Source of the DNA: Bacteroidota bacterium
GTDB taxonomy: Bacteria > Bacteroidota > Bacteroidia > Bacteroidales > JAGNHN01
Reading direction: 5' to 3'
DNA length: 64,000 bases
NCBI GenBank assembly: GCA_022710185.1
Contig: JAKLHK010000015.1
Location: forward strand, 1-64,000
Numbering within the stretch: the first letter of the stretch is position 1; every line of letters begins with the position of its first letter. Shown here piece by piece: positions 44,173 to 53,715 of the stretch. The notes under the pieces are model-generated. The model did no database searches, had not been told where the DNA came from, and saw nothing but the letters and a program-made list of their open reading frames with translations. The translations under genes and the position numbers were made by a program.

Positions 44173-44697
44173 TTATTGATTTTCCACCACATTACCGATC
44201 TTGCGCAGCACCTCATCGCTGAGGTCGAACTTGGGGCTGGCGAACAACATGGTCATGTTCCCGGCCTTGTCGAACACAAAGGCATAGCCCTTGGTATTGG
44301 CAATCTCCTCAATGGCGTTGTACACCTTGTCCTGTATGGGCTTGATCAGCTCCTGGCGCTTCTTGAAGAGGTCCCCGTCCTGCCCGAAACGCTTCTTCTG
44401 CAGTTCCTTGGCTTCGCGTTCCTTCTTCACGATCTCTTCCTCGCGCTGGCGCTTCAGGTCCTCGGGCAGCAGCACCGATTCGCTCTGATAGGCCTTGTAC
44501 AGCTTATCGATCTCGGAGAACTTCCCTTCGATCTCTTTCTGCCATTCTACCGACAATTCGTTCAGCTTCTCCTGGGCAGCCCCATATTCGGGGATATTTT
44601 CCATGATGTAGTCCGTGTCCACATAGGCGTACTTCTGGGCATAGGAGAAGAAGGCCGTTGCAGTGATGAAGATCACGGTCAGGATCAGATTTCTCAT
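44173..44697 (-). CDS. OmpH/Skp family periplasmic chaperone (first copy)
   Basis: A 174-residue Skp-like protein with signal peptide NLILTVIFITATAFFSYA and the opening KYAYVDTDYIMENIPEYGAAQEKLNELS. A long charged helical arm (EGKFSEIDKLYKAYQSESVLLPEDLKRQREEEIVKKEREAKELQ region) and a C-terminal TKGYAFVFDKAGNMTMLFASPKFDLSDEVLRKIG complete the pattern. It lies 86 bases after bamA and is probably co-transcribed with it. Two OmpH copies after bamA is the common arrangement in Bacteroidota. Confidence 0.93.
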   Translation of the reverse strand: MRNLILTVIFITATAFFSYAQKYAYVDTDYIMENIPEYGAAQEKLNELSVEWQKEIEGKFSEIDKLYKAYQSESVLLPEDLKRQREEEIVKKEREAKELQKKRFGQDGDLFKKRQELIKPIQDKVYNAIEEIANTKGYAFVFDKAGNMTMLFASPKFDLSDEVLRKIGNVVENQ

Positions 44698-44783
44698 AAT
44701 AACCTCCTTTTTTGTGGCAATGGATGCCTTATGGTTCGATGATTCACGAGTGGATTACCAAAGAGCGTACCAAAGTTTCAGGA

Positions 44784-47402
44784 TCAATCGATGGACTGGT
44801 TGATGGAGAAGTGGAACTGCCCCTTGCTGGCATTGGGAAGCCCGTAGATGTCGTCAACCCCATAGGCCCAGTCGAGACCCAGGATGCCGAACATCGGCAG
44901 GAAGACCCTGAGCCCGAAGCCCGCGGAACGCTTCACGTCGAAGGGGTCGAAGCGGTTGAACTTCAGCCAGGCGTTCCCGGCCTCCATAAAGCCCATAACA
45001 TAAATGGTGGCGTTGGGATTGAGCGAAACAGGATAACGGAGCTCCATAGTGTACTTGGAGTATATGGTCCCCCCAAGGTTGGAGTTCTTGTAGTACTCCG
45101 GGGTCACGCTTTCGTTGCTGTAGCCGCGCATCCCGATGATCTCGCGCCCGTCGAGGTTGTTGTAACCCGACAGCCCGTCCCCGCCCAGATAGAAGCGCTC
45201 GAAAATGGTCACCCCCAGGTCACGGTTGTAGGTGCCCAGGAAACCGTACTTGGCCCGGGTATGCAGCACCAGGTCGCCGGCCAGGCGTGTGAACCACGAT
45301 ACGTTGAACTTCCATTTGTGGTACTCTATCCATTTGTATTTCTCGGCATCCGAAAGCTCGTCATAGTCCTTGGGCCAGAGCAGGGAATAGGGTGGAGTAG
45401 CGGTAACGGCAGCCGACACCTCCGATCCGGAGCGTGGGTATATAGGGGCATCCACCGAGTTTCGGCCTACAGTAATACCGTAGCTGATGTTGTTGGACTT
45501 TCCGTCGCTGAAGGAGAAGATGCGCTGGTAGTTGTCGAGGCGGTAGCTCTGATAGCTCAGGCTGTGGTACCAGGTGAAGAAGTCGTCGGGCCACTGCAGG
45601 CGCTGCCCGAGCCCCAGGGTGATTCCATCGATGACGAAGGCCGAACGGTTGGTATCTCCACGGTCAACCCCGTTGGAATAGAGCGAATGGAAATAGGATA
45701 CGCTGAAGGCGTTGGGCTTGCGGCCCCCCAGCCAGGGCTCGGTAAAGGAGGCGCTGTAGCTCAGGTAGCCTGTGCCATAGCTCTGCATGCGCACGCTCAG
45801 CTTTTGCCCGTCACCCGAAGGCACCGGCTGCCAGGCGTTACGCTTGAACATATTGCGAACGGAGAAGTTGTTGAACGAAAGCCCCAGGGTGCCTACCACC
45901 CGGCCGTACCCCCAGCCACCACTCAGCTCAATCTGGTCGGCACTGGTCTCTTCCACTTCATATTCTATGTCCACGGTGCCGTCGGCGGCATTGGGGATGG
46001 GCACCGGGTTGATCTTCTCTGCATTGAAATACTTCAGCTGGGCCAGCTCACGCGTGGTGCGGATGATGTCGGCCCTGGAGAACAGCTGCCCCGGCCGGGT
46101 ACGAATCTCCCGCATCACCACATGGTCGTTGGTCTTGGTGTTGCCCTTGATGCTGACCTTGTTGATGGTGGCCTGCTTTCCTTCCCTCAGGCGGATTTCA
46201 ATGTCTATGGAATCGTTCAGCACCTGGGTCTCCACAGGAACGAGCTGGAAGAAGAGATAGCCGTCGTCGAGGTAAAGGGAACTTACATCATACCCGCTGG
46301 GATTGTAAGAGAGGTTGGCATCCAGCTTCTTCTGGTTGTATATGTCCCCCTTCTTGATCCCAAGCATGGCATCGAGGGTGGAGGCCGGGTATTTGGTGTT
46401 CCCTACCCAGGTGATGTTCCGGAAGTAGTATTTCCGGCCTTCTTCCAGAAAAATATGCAGGTCAACGGTCCCGTCGGGGTTCCAGCTAATGCTGTCGCCA
46501 GTGACCAGGGCGTCGCGGTAGCCCAGTTCATTGTACCGTTCCACCAGGCCCACCTTGTCCTGCAGGAAGTTGCTCTCGATGTATTTCGAACTCTTGAAAA
46601 TGCGGATCCGCAGGTTATTTCCGCTCTGTTCGGCCAGCCATTCCGAGGCACCGTCGCGCCCATAGTTCAACACCTTGCCCGGTCCCCTCCACAGCAGGGA
46701 ATCCAACAGGGCGAAAGGCCTGATCACGGCCTTGTCCTTGGTTTCCTTGAGGGCGGACTTCAGCCGCGCTTCACTCACTTCTTTATTGCCCTCGAATACG
46801 ATGTTGTCGATGCGCACCCGCTGGTGCTTGCGTATCCTGAACTCCAGCACCACGCTGTTGGACAGGGCGGTATCCCGCTCCTGGCGCACTTCGGCCTCGG
46901 CCTTGAGGAATCCTTTGTCAATGAAGTAGTTGCGGATCTTCTCCTGGGCACTCATAATGGTATAGGCCGTCACCACGTCGCCCCGGGCGATCTTGATCTC
47001 GTCGCGCAGATTGTCGGCTTCGGCCTTGCGCACCCCCTTGAAGCTGAACCGGCTCAGGCGGGGCCTTTCCTTAAGGCTGACCTCCAGAAAGGCCAGTTCC
47101 CCGTCGGTGCGCAGCAGGCTGATGCGTATGTCTTCGAACAGCCCCTGCTGCCATAGCTTATCAATGGCCCCGGTGATCTTCTCCCCCGGGATTTCTACCA
47201 CATCCCCCACGCTGAGCCCGGTCAGCAGGATGAGCACGTTATGGTCGAGGTACTCCACGCCCTGTACGGTGATCCCACCGATAGTATAGGTCTTGGGGCT
47301 GGCATAATCCACCTCCCCCTGGTCTCCCAGCTTGATCTGGGCGAGGGCAGCGGGCATGGCCAGGAAGAACGACAGGATGATCAGGAGATATGGGCGTATC
47401 AT
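44784..47402 (-). CDS. bamA: Outer-membrane protein assembly factor BamA
   Basis: An 872-residue Omp85 protein. Signal peptide about 1-21; then five POTRA domains (about 35-450; e.g. GGITVQGVEYLDHNVLILLTGLSVGD for POTRA1, and KVSIKGNTKTNDHVVMREIRTRPGQLFS for POTRA5); then the 16-strand barrel, with WLGGRKPNAFSVSYFHS and the FLGGDGLSGYN region before the lid-lock, ending GLDWAYGVDDIYGLPNASKGQFHFSINQSID. It inserts beta-barrel proteins, including those predicted in this window. It is between uppS (6 bases upstream) and the ompH pair. Confidence 0.97.
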   Translation of the reverse strand: MIRPYLLIILSFFLAMPAALAQIKLGDQGEVDYASPKTYTIGGITVQGVEYLDHNVLILLTGLSVGDVVEIPGEKITGAIDKLWQQGLFEDIRISLLRTDGELAFLEVSLKERPRLSRFSFKGVRKAEADNLRDEIKIARGDVVTAYTIMSAQEKIRNYFIDKGFLKAEAEVRQERDTALSNSVVLEFRIRKHQRVRIDNIVFEGNKEVSEARLKSALKETKDKAVIRPFALLDSLLWRGPGKVLNYGRDGASEWLAEQSGNNLRIRIFKSSKYIESNFLQDKVGLVERYNELGYRDALVTGDSISWNPDGTVDLHIFLEEGRKYYFRNITWVGNTKYPASTLDAMLGIKKGDIYNQKKLDANLSYNPSGYDVSSLYLDDGYLFFQLVPVETQVLNDSIDIEIRLREGKQATINKVSIKGNTKTNDHVVMREIRTRPGQLFSRADIIRTTRELAQLKYFNAEKINPVPIPNAADGTVDIEYEVEETSADQIELSGGWGYGRVVGTLGLSFNNFSVRNMFKRNAWQPVPSGDGQKLSVRMQSYGTGYLSYSASFTEPWLGGRKPNAFSVSYFHSLYSNGVDRGDTNRSAFVIDGITLGLGQRLQWPDDFFTWYHSLSYQSYRLDNYQRIFSFSDGKSNNISYGITVGRNSVDAPIYPRSGSEVSAAVTATPPYSLLWPKDYDELSDAEKYKWIEYHKWKFNVSWFTRLAGDLVLHTRAKYGFLGTYNRDLGVTIFERFYLGGDGLSGYNNLDGREIIGMRGYSNESVTPEYYKNSNLGGTIYSKYTMELRYPVSLNPNATIYVMGFMEAGNAWLKFNRFDPFDVKRSAGFGLRVFLPMFGILGLDWAYGVDDIYGLPNASKGQFHFSINQSID

Positions 47403-47408
47403 GAAGGG

Positions 47409-48161
47409 TCAGATGCTTAGTTGTCCGCTGATCTTCCCGAACCTGCGCTCGCGGCACTGGAAGTCGACGATGGCCTTGTAGAGGTCGTCCCGGGTAAAGT
47501 CGGGCCAGAGTTTGGGGATGAAGCAGAGCTCGGTATAGGCCATTTGCCAGAGCAGGAAATTGCTGAGACGGTACTCGCCGCTGGTCCGTATGAGGAGCTC
47601 AGGGTCGGGTATACCGGAGGTCTCGAGATAGGAGGAGAAGAGGTCCTGGTCAATGCCTTCAGGAGCCACCTTACCCTGGGCGATGTCACCGGCGAGTCGC
47701 TGTGCCGCCCGGGTGATCTCCCAGCGGGCGCTGTAGCTGAGGGCGAGGGTAAGGACCATGCGGGTGTTGGTGGAGGTGCGTTCCATGGCCCGGCGGAGCT
47801 GAAGGCGGCAGTCCTCCCCCAGGGATTCAATGTCCCCGATGGTGTTCAGGCGGATGCCGTTGTCCATGAGGGTGGGGATCTCCTTGTCGATGGTCTCCAC
47901 CAACAGTCCCATCAGGGCATCCACCTCTTCCTTGGGACGGTTCCAATTTTCTGTAGAGAAAGCATACAGGGTAAGGAAGGGCACCCCGATCTCCGCGGCC
48001 CCTTCGGCGGCTTCGCGCACGGCGGTCACGCCCTGCTCATGTCCGTAAACCCTGAGCTGGCCACGCTGCTGGGCCCAGCGCCCGTTGCCGTCCATGATGA
48101 TGGCAATGTGCTGCGGTAAACGCTCGGGATCGATCTTTTCCTTGAAACTCATCTGGCCCAC
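47409..48161 (-). CDS. uppS: Isoprenyl transferase (undecaprenyl diphosphate synthase)
   Basis: A 250-residue cis-prenyltransferase making the undecaprenyl diphosphate carrier for cell-wall and surface glycans. Signature HIAIIMDGNGRWAQQRG (residues 19-35) holds the catalytic Asp; YAFSTENWNRPKEEVDALM and the C-terminal RTSGEYRLSNFLLWQMAYTELCF and WPDF motifs are complete. It starts 38 bases after the DUF6089 gene and precedes bamA, the standard Bacteroidota order. An in-frame ATG three codons in (MSFKEKIDPE) is an alternative start. Confidence 0.96.
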   Translation of the reverse strand: MGQMSFKEKIDPERLPQHIAIIMDGNGRWAQQRGQLRVYGHEQGVTAVREAAEGAAEIGVPFLTLYAFSTENWNRPKEEVDALMGLLVETIDKEIPTLMDNGIRLNTIGDIESLGEDCRLQLRRAMERTSTNTRMVLTLALSYSARWEITRAAQRLAGDIAQGKVAPEGIDQDLFSSYLETSGIPDPELLIRTSGEYRLSNFLLWQMAYTELCFIPKLWPDFTRDDLYKAIVDFQCRERRFGKISGQLSI

Positions 48162-48199
48162 TTCCCCACTGGCGTGCGCTCAGGCGCACGTCCGCAGGA

Positions 48200-49063
48200 T
48201 CATCTCTCGTATATGTAATCTCGATAACTCTTGTTTCCCTGAAAATCCGAACAGGCCCCGTGATTCTTGCCCCGGATCTTGAAGGTGAGGAAGGCCCCCG
48301 CATAGGAGTACCAGTCCTTGTTCTTGCTGTCGCCGCGCTGCATGCCGGGCTCCACGGGGGGTTCCCCGCTGATCTGCACCGAACGGTCGGCCAGGAGCAT
48401 GGCGATCTCGGTATTTTCGGCAAGCAACACATCAGGATCGGCATACACAGTGCTCACATCGTCCAGGTAATCGGTGAAGGTCTTGCGCATGCCCCATTCC
48501 GCCCCGATGCAAATGCTGCGTGAAGCGCTGTACTTGAACCCTATCCCGAAGGGGAAGGCCACCTGGGTGAGGGCGTAGATCTTTTTATCAGGATAGGCGG
48601 TGGTACCCTGACCTTCGGTGCCCAGGGGCTGCAGCTCATACCATTCGCCGTCATATTCGGCTTGGGGGTTGAAGGAGAACAGCGACACCCCGCCAAAAAT
48701 GTAGGGGCTGAAGCGGCTTTTCTTGCTGCCGGTGAAATAGCGGAAGAAATTCAGCTCCATGTTGGCCCCGAACTCCAGTACATGGCTCTTGAAACTGAGG
48801 TTGCGCGAAGGGTTTTCCCCAACAGAGGAGGCGTCGTCCCCCAGGACTTCCCCGTATATGGCGTTCATCTTCAGCGCCCAACGCGGGTTCAGGTTGTAAC
48901 GGTACAGCAATCCACCGGCCGGCTGGGTAAGCCCGAAATGGCTCCTGTAGTTCAGGTCCCCCAGGTAATACGTGGTGCCAAGCGTGAGGCCGACCTCCGA
49001 TCGCTGGGCCGACAGGCTGGCGGCCAGCAAGCCGACCATCAGGGTCAAGAGTGCTTTTCTCAT
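48200..49063 (-). CDS. DUF6089 family exported protein
   Basis: A 287-residue protein with signal peptide (LLTLMVGLLAASLSAQ) and a strand-rich barrel-like sequence: EVGLTLGTTYYLGDLNYRSHFGLTQPAGGLLYRYNLNPRWALKMNAIYGEVLGDD is the typical start of DUF6089, and FGIGFKYSASRSICIGAEWGMRKTFTDYLDDVSTVY the typical middle. The conserved position between nadK and uppS/bamA in Bacteroidota suggests a role in envelope biogenesis, but none is proven. Confidence 0.9.
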   Translation of the reverse strand: MRKALLTLMVGLLAASLSAQRSEVGLTLGTTYYLGDLNYRSHFGLTQPAGGLLYRYNLNPRWALKMNAIYGEVLGDDASSVGENPSRNLSFKSHVLEFGANMELNFFRYFTGSKKSRFSPYIFGGVSLFSFNPQAEYDGEWYELQPLGTEGQGTTAYPDKKIYALTQVAFPFGIGFKYSASRSICIGAEWGMRKTFTDYLDDVSTVYADPDVLLAENTEIAMLLADRSVQISGEPPVEPGMQRGDSKNKDWYSYAGAFLTFKIRGKNHGACSDFQGNKSYRDYIYER

Positions 49064-49167
49064 GATGTTCAGGTTCTGGTGTTTTTCCTGCTCTTCCCTG
49101 AAAAACAGGGCGCTAAATTATTACATATTTCCTGCGCGGGCAAACCTCTTGAGTATTTTTAACAGTA

Positions 49168-50046
49168 TCAGTTCCTTGCATCCATGCCCCAGTTCAGCTT
49201 GTCGCGGATGGTGCGGTAGAAGTTCTGGTTGTTGAGCCTCACCAGGTTCACCACGAAACCGGCCTTGCGGAACACCATCTCACTTTCGGCCTGCAGCACT
49301 TCGAGCCGTGAATCAAGGCTCACATTGTACTCGTTGCCACCGCTGTCCACACGGATCCTGACCTCACTGGAGTCGGGGATAACGATAGGCCGCACGGTCA
49401 AATTGTGCGAGGCAATGGGGGTGATGATGAAATTGGAACAGGAGGGAGCAATGATGGGCCCCCCACAACTCAGGGAATAGGCGGTCGACCCGGTAGGCGT
49501 GGCGATGATGAGCCCGTCGGCCCAGTAAGAGTTGAGGAACATGCCGTCAACCCATGCCTGAATGCTGATCATGGTATTGGGCACGGCTTTGTACAGGCTG
49601 GCCTCGTTCAGGGCGAAGTTCAGGGGGCCGAAGAGCCCGGCACGGCTCTCCAGGCGAATGAGGCTGCGCGGGTCGAGGGCATAACGCCCGGCCAACAGCT
49701 CCCCCACGGCCTGGGTGATCTCGTGGCGGCTGGTGGACGAAAGGAAGCCGAGCCGGCCCAGGTTAATGCCGGCAATGTGGATGCCGGAGTCCCTTACCAG
49801 GGTGATGGTGTCCAGCAGGGTGCCATCACCCCCCACGGAAAGCAGCAGGGAAGTGTCGCGCCGCAGGTCGTCCTGCCCCGAAAAAGAGGAAACCTCGCTG
49901 CGGAACACTACCTTGTCATGAATGTATTGATGCAGGTTTTGAAAGACCTGCAGGCTGCACCCTGCATCTTCCAGCACATCCACGATCAGCTGCATGCTGG
50001 GAAAATACTCCGGGTTGAAGTTCCTGCCGTAAATCGCTATGCGCAT
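49168..50046 (-). CDS. nadK: NAD kinase
   Basis: A 292-residue NAD kinase (ATP/polyphosphate:NAD+ 2'-phosphotransferase). The GGDGT motif is in LLSVGGDGTLLDTI (about residue 77), the NE/D motif in NFALNEASLYK, and the TPTGSTAYSLSCGGPII glycine-rich segment is intact. Length and start at 50046 are normal. It follows the CBS protein by 35 bases, as in many Bacteroidota, and supplies NADP for biosynthesis. Confidence 0.96.
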   Translation of the reverse strand: MRIAIYGRNFNPEYFPSMQLIVDVLEDAGCSLQVFQNLHQYIHDKVVFRSEVSSFSGQDDLRRDTSLLLSVGGDGTLLDTITLVRDSGIHIAGINLGRLGFLSSTSRHEITQAVGELLAGRYALDPRSLIRLESRAGLFGPLNFALNEASLYKAVPNTMISIQAWVDGMFLNSYWADGLIIATPTGSTAYSLSCGGPIIAPSCSNFIITPIASHNLTVRPIVIPDSSEVRIRVDSGGNEYNVSLDSRLEVLQAESEMVFRKAGFVVNLVRLNNQNFYRTIRDKLNWGMDARN

Positions 50047-50081
50047 GGCTCAGGGATTGGGTTCAAGGGAGTGGTCATGGG

Positions 50082-50744
50082 TCACACATTGAGAAATCGC
50101 ATCAGGGATTCGTATCGTTCCCTGAGGTCATCGGTATACTCCCCCTCGGTGAAGGTGGCCTTTACCACATAATTGAAACGGCTGAAGGTCTGGAGCACCG
50201 GCCCGATGTCCATGCGGTTGAGCTTCAGGGTCACGTCGAGCCGGGTGGAATCCACGGGACTCCCGACATAAAGGCTGAGCACCTTGGCATCGTTCGATTC
50301 CACTATCCTGGCTATTTCCGAAAGCACCAGGTCGGTCTGGTTTACCTCCAATACGATGATGCCCCCTGGCTGATTGGCCGCACTGAGCCCGGCGAAATGG
50401 CCCAGCAGGTCCTGTACCAGGATACAACCCTGGTAGTTCTGGTGCTGGTCGAGTACCGGGAGCACGCTCAGCTTCTCCTCCCACATTACCCTGATGACTT
50501 CATAGACATGCTGGTGTTCAAGCACAAAAGGCCGGGGAAGGCTCAGACGGTGGTTGCCAATGGGTTGTTCGGGCTGGTCGAGGTCGTAAATGTCATCTTC
50601 TGAGATGAGCCCCAGGAAAGACTCATTATTTACAATGGGCAAATGACCGACCCGCGCCTCATCCATCAGCTGTATGGCCTCGATACCGGTGTTGGAGGTG
50701 CGGAGGACGGGAATGAGGTCGCTGACCAGGTCGCGTGCATACAT
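50082..50744 (-). CDS. CBS-domain protein
   Basis: A 220-residue protein with two N-terminal CBS motifs (ALV-type start [39 protein letters not shown], about 1-55, and [20 protein letters not shown], about 78-97) and a C-terminal ACT-like segment (about 125-205, [24 protein letters not shown]). CBS pairs bind adenine nucleotides. Its stable place next to nadK suggests sensing of NAD/ATP state, which is inference. The start at 50744 is set by the family; the longer reading runs through the promoter region and into divergent pdxJ. Confidence 0.88.
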   Translation of the reverse strand: MYARDLVSDLIPVLRTSNTGIEAIQLMDEARVGHLPIVNNESFLGLISEDDIYDLDQPEQPIGNHRLSLPRPFVLEHQHVYEVIRVMWEEKLSVLPVLDQHQNYQGCILVQDLLGHFAGLSAANQPGGIIVLEVNQTDLVLSEIARIVESNDAKVLSLYVGSPVDSTRLDVTLKLNRMDIGPVLQTFSRFNYVVKATFTEGEYTDDLRERYESLMRFLNV

Positions 50745-50762
50745 GGGACCAAGGCTTTTCAA

Positions 50763-50770
50763 CAAAGGTA
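50763..50770 (-). promoter_or_regulatory. -7 box (TACCTTTG) of the CBS-nadK operon
   Basis: TACCTTTG on the minus strand, 19 bases before the CBS-protein ATG, in the 103-base gap shared with pdxJ. It forms a back-to-back pair with the box at 50821. Confidence 0.55.
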
Positions 50771-50820
50771 ACACAAATCCGGGGCGCGCCCTCCTGCCGG
50801 AAAGGCCCGCCAAAATGGCG

Positions 50821-50828
50821 TACCTTTG
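50821..50828 (+). promoter_or_regulatory. -7 box (TACCTTTG) of pdxJ
   Basis: TACCTTTG 20 bases before the pdxJ ATG at 50848. Its position argues against the upstream ATG at 50833, which would be leaderless. Confidence 0.55.
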
Positions 50829-50847
50829 CGCCATGAAAACGGAGAGT

Positions 50848-51573
50848 ATGACCAGGCTCAGCGTCAACATCAACAAAGTGGCCACCCTGCGCAATGCCAG
50901 GGGGGGCAATGTGCCCGATGTGGTCCAGGCAGCCATACGCTGCCAGGAATACGGGGCCCAGGGCATTACAGTGCACCCGCGTCCCGATGAACGCCATATC
51001 CGCTACCGCGATGTGCTGGACCTTCGGCCGGTGGTGCATACCGAATTCAATATCGAAGGCTACCCGTCAGAATTTTTCATCGACCTGGTCCTGAAAGTGA
51101 AGCCGGAGCAGGTGACCCTGGTGCCTGACCCCCCCGGTGCCCTCACCTCCAACGCCGGTTGGGATACCATCGCCCGGGCCAGTTTTCTGCGCGAGGTGAT
51201 TGGCCGTTTCAGGGAAGCAGGCATCCGTACCTCTGTTTTCATCGGCACCGAAACTGCGATGATTGAGGCGGCCGCGGACTGTGGAACCGACCGCGTGGAA
51301 CTCTATACTGAGCCCTATGCGGCGCTCTACCCCGCAGATCCGGAGGCTGCGGTGACGCCATTTGCCGAGGCAGCCCTCACCGCCAGGCGTGTCGGACTGG
51401 GCCTCAATGCCGGTCATGACCTCAGCCTGGACAACCTCGCCTGGTTCGTGCGTAAGGTACCGGGACTGCTCGAAGTATCCATCGGCCATGCCCTGATCAG
51501 CGATGCCCTCTACCTGGGCCTCAAGAACACCATAGCGGCCTATCTGGACGAGATCAGGAAAGGAACCCTATGA
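50848..51573 (+). CDS. pdxJ: Pyridoxine 5'-phosphate synthase
   Basis: A 241-residue TIM-barrel enzyme that condenses 1-deoxyxylulose 5-phosphate with 3-amino-2-oxopropyl phosphate to give pyridoxine 5'-phosphate. The N-terminal [57 protein letters not shown] and GLNAGHDL segments are typical. The ATG at 50848 (MTRLSVNIN) fits the family; 50833 is possible. Its stop overlaps the LRR gene start (ATGA). Confidence 0.96.
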   Translation: MTRLSVNINKVATLRNARGGNVPDVVQAAIRCQEYGAQGITVHPRPDERHIRYRDVLDLRPVVHTEFNIEGYPSEFFIDLVLKVKPEQVTLVPDPPGALTSNAGWDTIARASFLREVIGRFREAGIRTSVFIGTETAMIEAAADCGTDRVELYTEPYAALYPADPEAAVTPFAEAALTARRVGLGLNAGHDLSLDNLAWFVRKVPGLLEVSIGHALISDALYLGLKNTIAAYLDEIRKGTL

Positions 51574-52748
51574 GAACCTGGTACTTACTTCTAATGCTGC
51601 TGCCCGGCGTGCTCATGGGGCAGCCGGCACGCGACCCCGGGATCGCCTATTCCGTGGATATGGCCCTGCGCAGCCCCGCCGGGGTGCACACCCTGATGCT
51701 GTCCAATGTCAACGGCCTGGAAATCACCCAGGACCTCAGCCCCCTGATTGGGGTCCACACCCTTCATTTATCCCATAACCAGCTCAGCACCTGGCCCGAA
51801 GCCCTGCGCAGCCTTCCCGGCCTCCGGGTGCTCTGGCTTTATTATAACCAGCTCGACACCATCCCCGGTTGGATCACCGAATTCGAGGGACTGGAGGAGC
51901 TGAACCTCAGCGATAACCGTATCCGTCATCTCCCAGTCGCCCTGATGCGGATGAAGCAGCTGAAAGTGCTGGTGCTACGCAACAACCAACTCAGTGAACT
52001 GCCGGAAGGGATCGGCAGGATGCGGGAACTGGAAGTCCTTGACCTTTATGGCAACAGACTCGTGCAGCTGCCCGCCGCCATCGGGGAGCTGAAAAAACTG
52101 CGCCGCCTCGACCTCCACCGCAACAAGCTGGCCTCCGTTCCCCCGGAGATCGGCAGGCTGAAGGAGCTTGAAGAGCTGGACCTCAACTTCAATGAGCCGC
52201 TCAAAGACCTTCCCCTCGAAATAGGCCAGCTGAAGAAGCTGAAGAAGCTGGACCTATACAGGGACGTTTTCCACCGCATCCCTGAGGGAGTATTCGGCCT
52301 GGAAAGCCTCGAAGAGCTTAACCTGAGCAAAGACCGGATAACCCAGGTCCCCCCGGAGATTGGTAAGCTGCGCAGGCTGAAGGACCTCGATCTTTTCTGC
52401 AACCAGATCCGCAGTCTCCCGCCGGAATTCGCCCTTCTCACTGAGCTCAGGGTGCTCCAGTTGGGAAACAACACCACCCTTCGCCTTGGGCCCGAGATCG
52501 GGGGCCTGGTCAATCTGGAGAGGCTCCACCTGGCCAATGTAAAGGGCACCCCTCTTCCGGAAGAGATGGTCCGGCTGTCAAAGCTCAAGGTGTTGGACCT
52601 CAGGAACCACGGGCTGAGTGAATTGCCGTCCCATATCCTTTCAATGACCTGGCTGCAGGAACTTTACCTGGGCGGCAACACTTTTGATGAAGCCACCCGC
52701 GAACAGATCATCCAGGCACTGCCCGGGGTCAAGATCACATTCGATTAA
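51570..52748 (+). CDS. Secreted leucine-rich-repeat protein
   Basis: A 392-residue exported protein: signal peptide ([16 protein letters not shown], about 1-20) and then about 13 bacterial leucine-rich repeats of 23 residues (LxxLxxLxLxxNxLxxLPxxI), running from residue 40 to the end. Examples are [42 protein letters not shown] and [21 protein letters not shown]. No anchor or sorting domain follows. The fold suggests protein binding outside the cytoplasm, target unknown. It overlaps pdxJ by four bases, implying translational coupling with a cytosolic vitamin enzyme, and precedes the hydrolase by three bases. Confidence 0.88.
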   Translation: MRTWYLLLMLLPGVLMGQPARDPGIAYSVDMALRSPAGVHTLMLSNVNGLEITQDLSPLIGVHTLHLSHNQLSTWPEALRSLPGLRVLWLYYNQLDTIPGWITEFEGLEELNLSDNRIRHLPVALMRMKQLKVLVLRNNQLSELPEGIGRMRELEVLDLYGNRLVQLPAAIGELKKLRRLDLHRNKLASVPPEIGRLKELEELDLNFNEPLKDLPLEIGQLKKLKKLDLYRDVFHRIPEGVFGLESLEELNLSKDRITQVPPEIGKLRRLKDLDLFCNQIRSLPPEFALLTELRVLQLGNNTTLRLGPEIGGLVNLERLHLANVKGTPLPEEMVRLSKLKVLDLRNHGLSELPSHILSMTWLQELYLGGNTFDEATREQIIQALPGVKITFD

Positions 52749-52751
52749 AGT

Positions 52752-53543
52752 ATGGAACTGTTCTACAGGCATTTCGGCGAAGGCCAGCCCCTGATCATCC
52801 TGCATGGGGTGTTCGGGTTGAGCGACAACTGGGTCACTTTCGGGAGAAAACTGGCCGAACGCTTCAGCGTCTTTATCCCGGATCAGCGCAATCATGGGCA
52901 ATCGCCCCACAGCAGTGCGTTCGATTATGAGGTGCTCTCTGCTGACCTTCAGGAGTTCATCCAGCGTCACGAAATGGAAAGGCCGGTGCTGGTCGGACAC
53001 TCCATGGGCGGCAAGGTGGTGATGAAATACGCCCTGGAGCATCCGGAGGAGGTCGACCGGCTGATCGTTGTGGATATGAGCCCCCGCAAATACTCGCCCC
53101 GCCTGATCCATCAGCGGATGATCGCCGCCATGCAGGCAGTGGACTTCAGCCGGGTGGACAGCCGCAACGCAGTGGAGGAGGAATTGGCGCACACCATCGT
53201 TCAACCCGGGATCCGCCAGTTCATCCTGAAAAACCTCTACCGCCCTGAGCGCAGCACCCTGGCCTGGAGGCCCAACCTGGACGCCATCAGCGAGAACCTG
53301 TCCTCCATCTTCGATGCCGTCAGCAGTGCCCACCCCTTTCCCGGCCCTACGCTTTTCGTGGCCGGGGGAGAATCGGACTACATCACCGAGGCCGATCGAC
53401 CGGTCATCCGCAGCCTCTTCCCCAATTCCAGCATCGAGACTATACCCGGAGCCACGCACTGGGTGCATTCCGACGCCCCAGACGAACTGTGTGCCCTATT
53501 CAGCTGGTTCCTGGGTAAAGACTGCGATTTCCGCAATGCATGA
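52752..53543 (+). CDS. Alpha/beta-hydrolase, YbfF-like esterase
   Basis: A 263-residue cytosolic alpha/beta-hydrolase. Oxyanion motif LHGVFGLSDNW (residues 16-26), nucleophile elbow GHSMGG (Ser near residue 87) and catalytic His in the ATHWVHSDAPD segment near 235 match the YbfF-type acyl-CoA/short-ester esterases. The acid of the triad is probably the Glu/Asp in GGESDYI. Native substrate unknown. It begins three bases after the LRR stop and is the last gene of the pdxJ operon. Confidence 0.85.
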   Translation: MELFYRHFGEGQPLIILHGVFGLSDNWVTFGRKLAERFSVFIPDQRNHGQSPHSSAFDYEVLSADLQEFIQRHEMERPVLVGHSMGGKVVMKYALEHPEEVDRLIVVDMSPRKYSPRLIHQRMIAAMQAVDFSRVDSRNAVEEELAHTIVQPGIRQFILKNLYRPERSTLAWRPNLDAISENLSSIFDAVSSAHPFPGPTLFVAGGESDYITEADRPVIRSLFPNSSIETIPGATHWVHSDAPDELCALFSWFLGKDCDFRNA

Positions 53544-53685
53544 CCGTATAGTGCATATAAGCAGCCAGTTGCGACTGTGGTGAGGTAATTTCCTGGTTAT
53601 CAAGGTCTGGTCAGATCGAAAAATTTAGATGCTTTCCAAATTACCCCCTGAGTGCCGGATCGGACAGCGCAAGCTATATTACCCT

Positions 53686-53693
53686 TACCTTTG
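53686..53693 (+). promoter_or_regulatory. -7 box (TACCTTTG) of korAB
   Basis: TACCTTTG 22 bases before the korA ATG at 53716, supporting that start over the ATG at 53629. No TTG at the -33 position. Confidence 0.55.
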
Positions 53694-53715
53694 CCGAAAT
53701 TCAAATCCGGAAGAG

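Noticed and set aside
44712-47156. 814-codon plus-strand open frame across bamA
   Set aside because: Antisense to a clear bamA gene; the translation is low-complexity Val/Gly/His-rich without a family match.
53629-53715. N-terminal extension of korA starting at 53629
   Set aside because: The extension is unlike the family and contains the TACCTTTG promoter box; the ATG at 53716 fits homologues.
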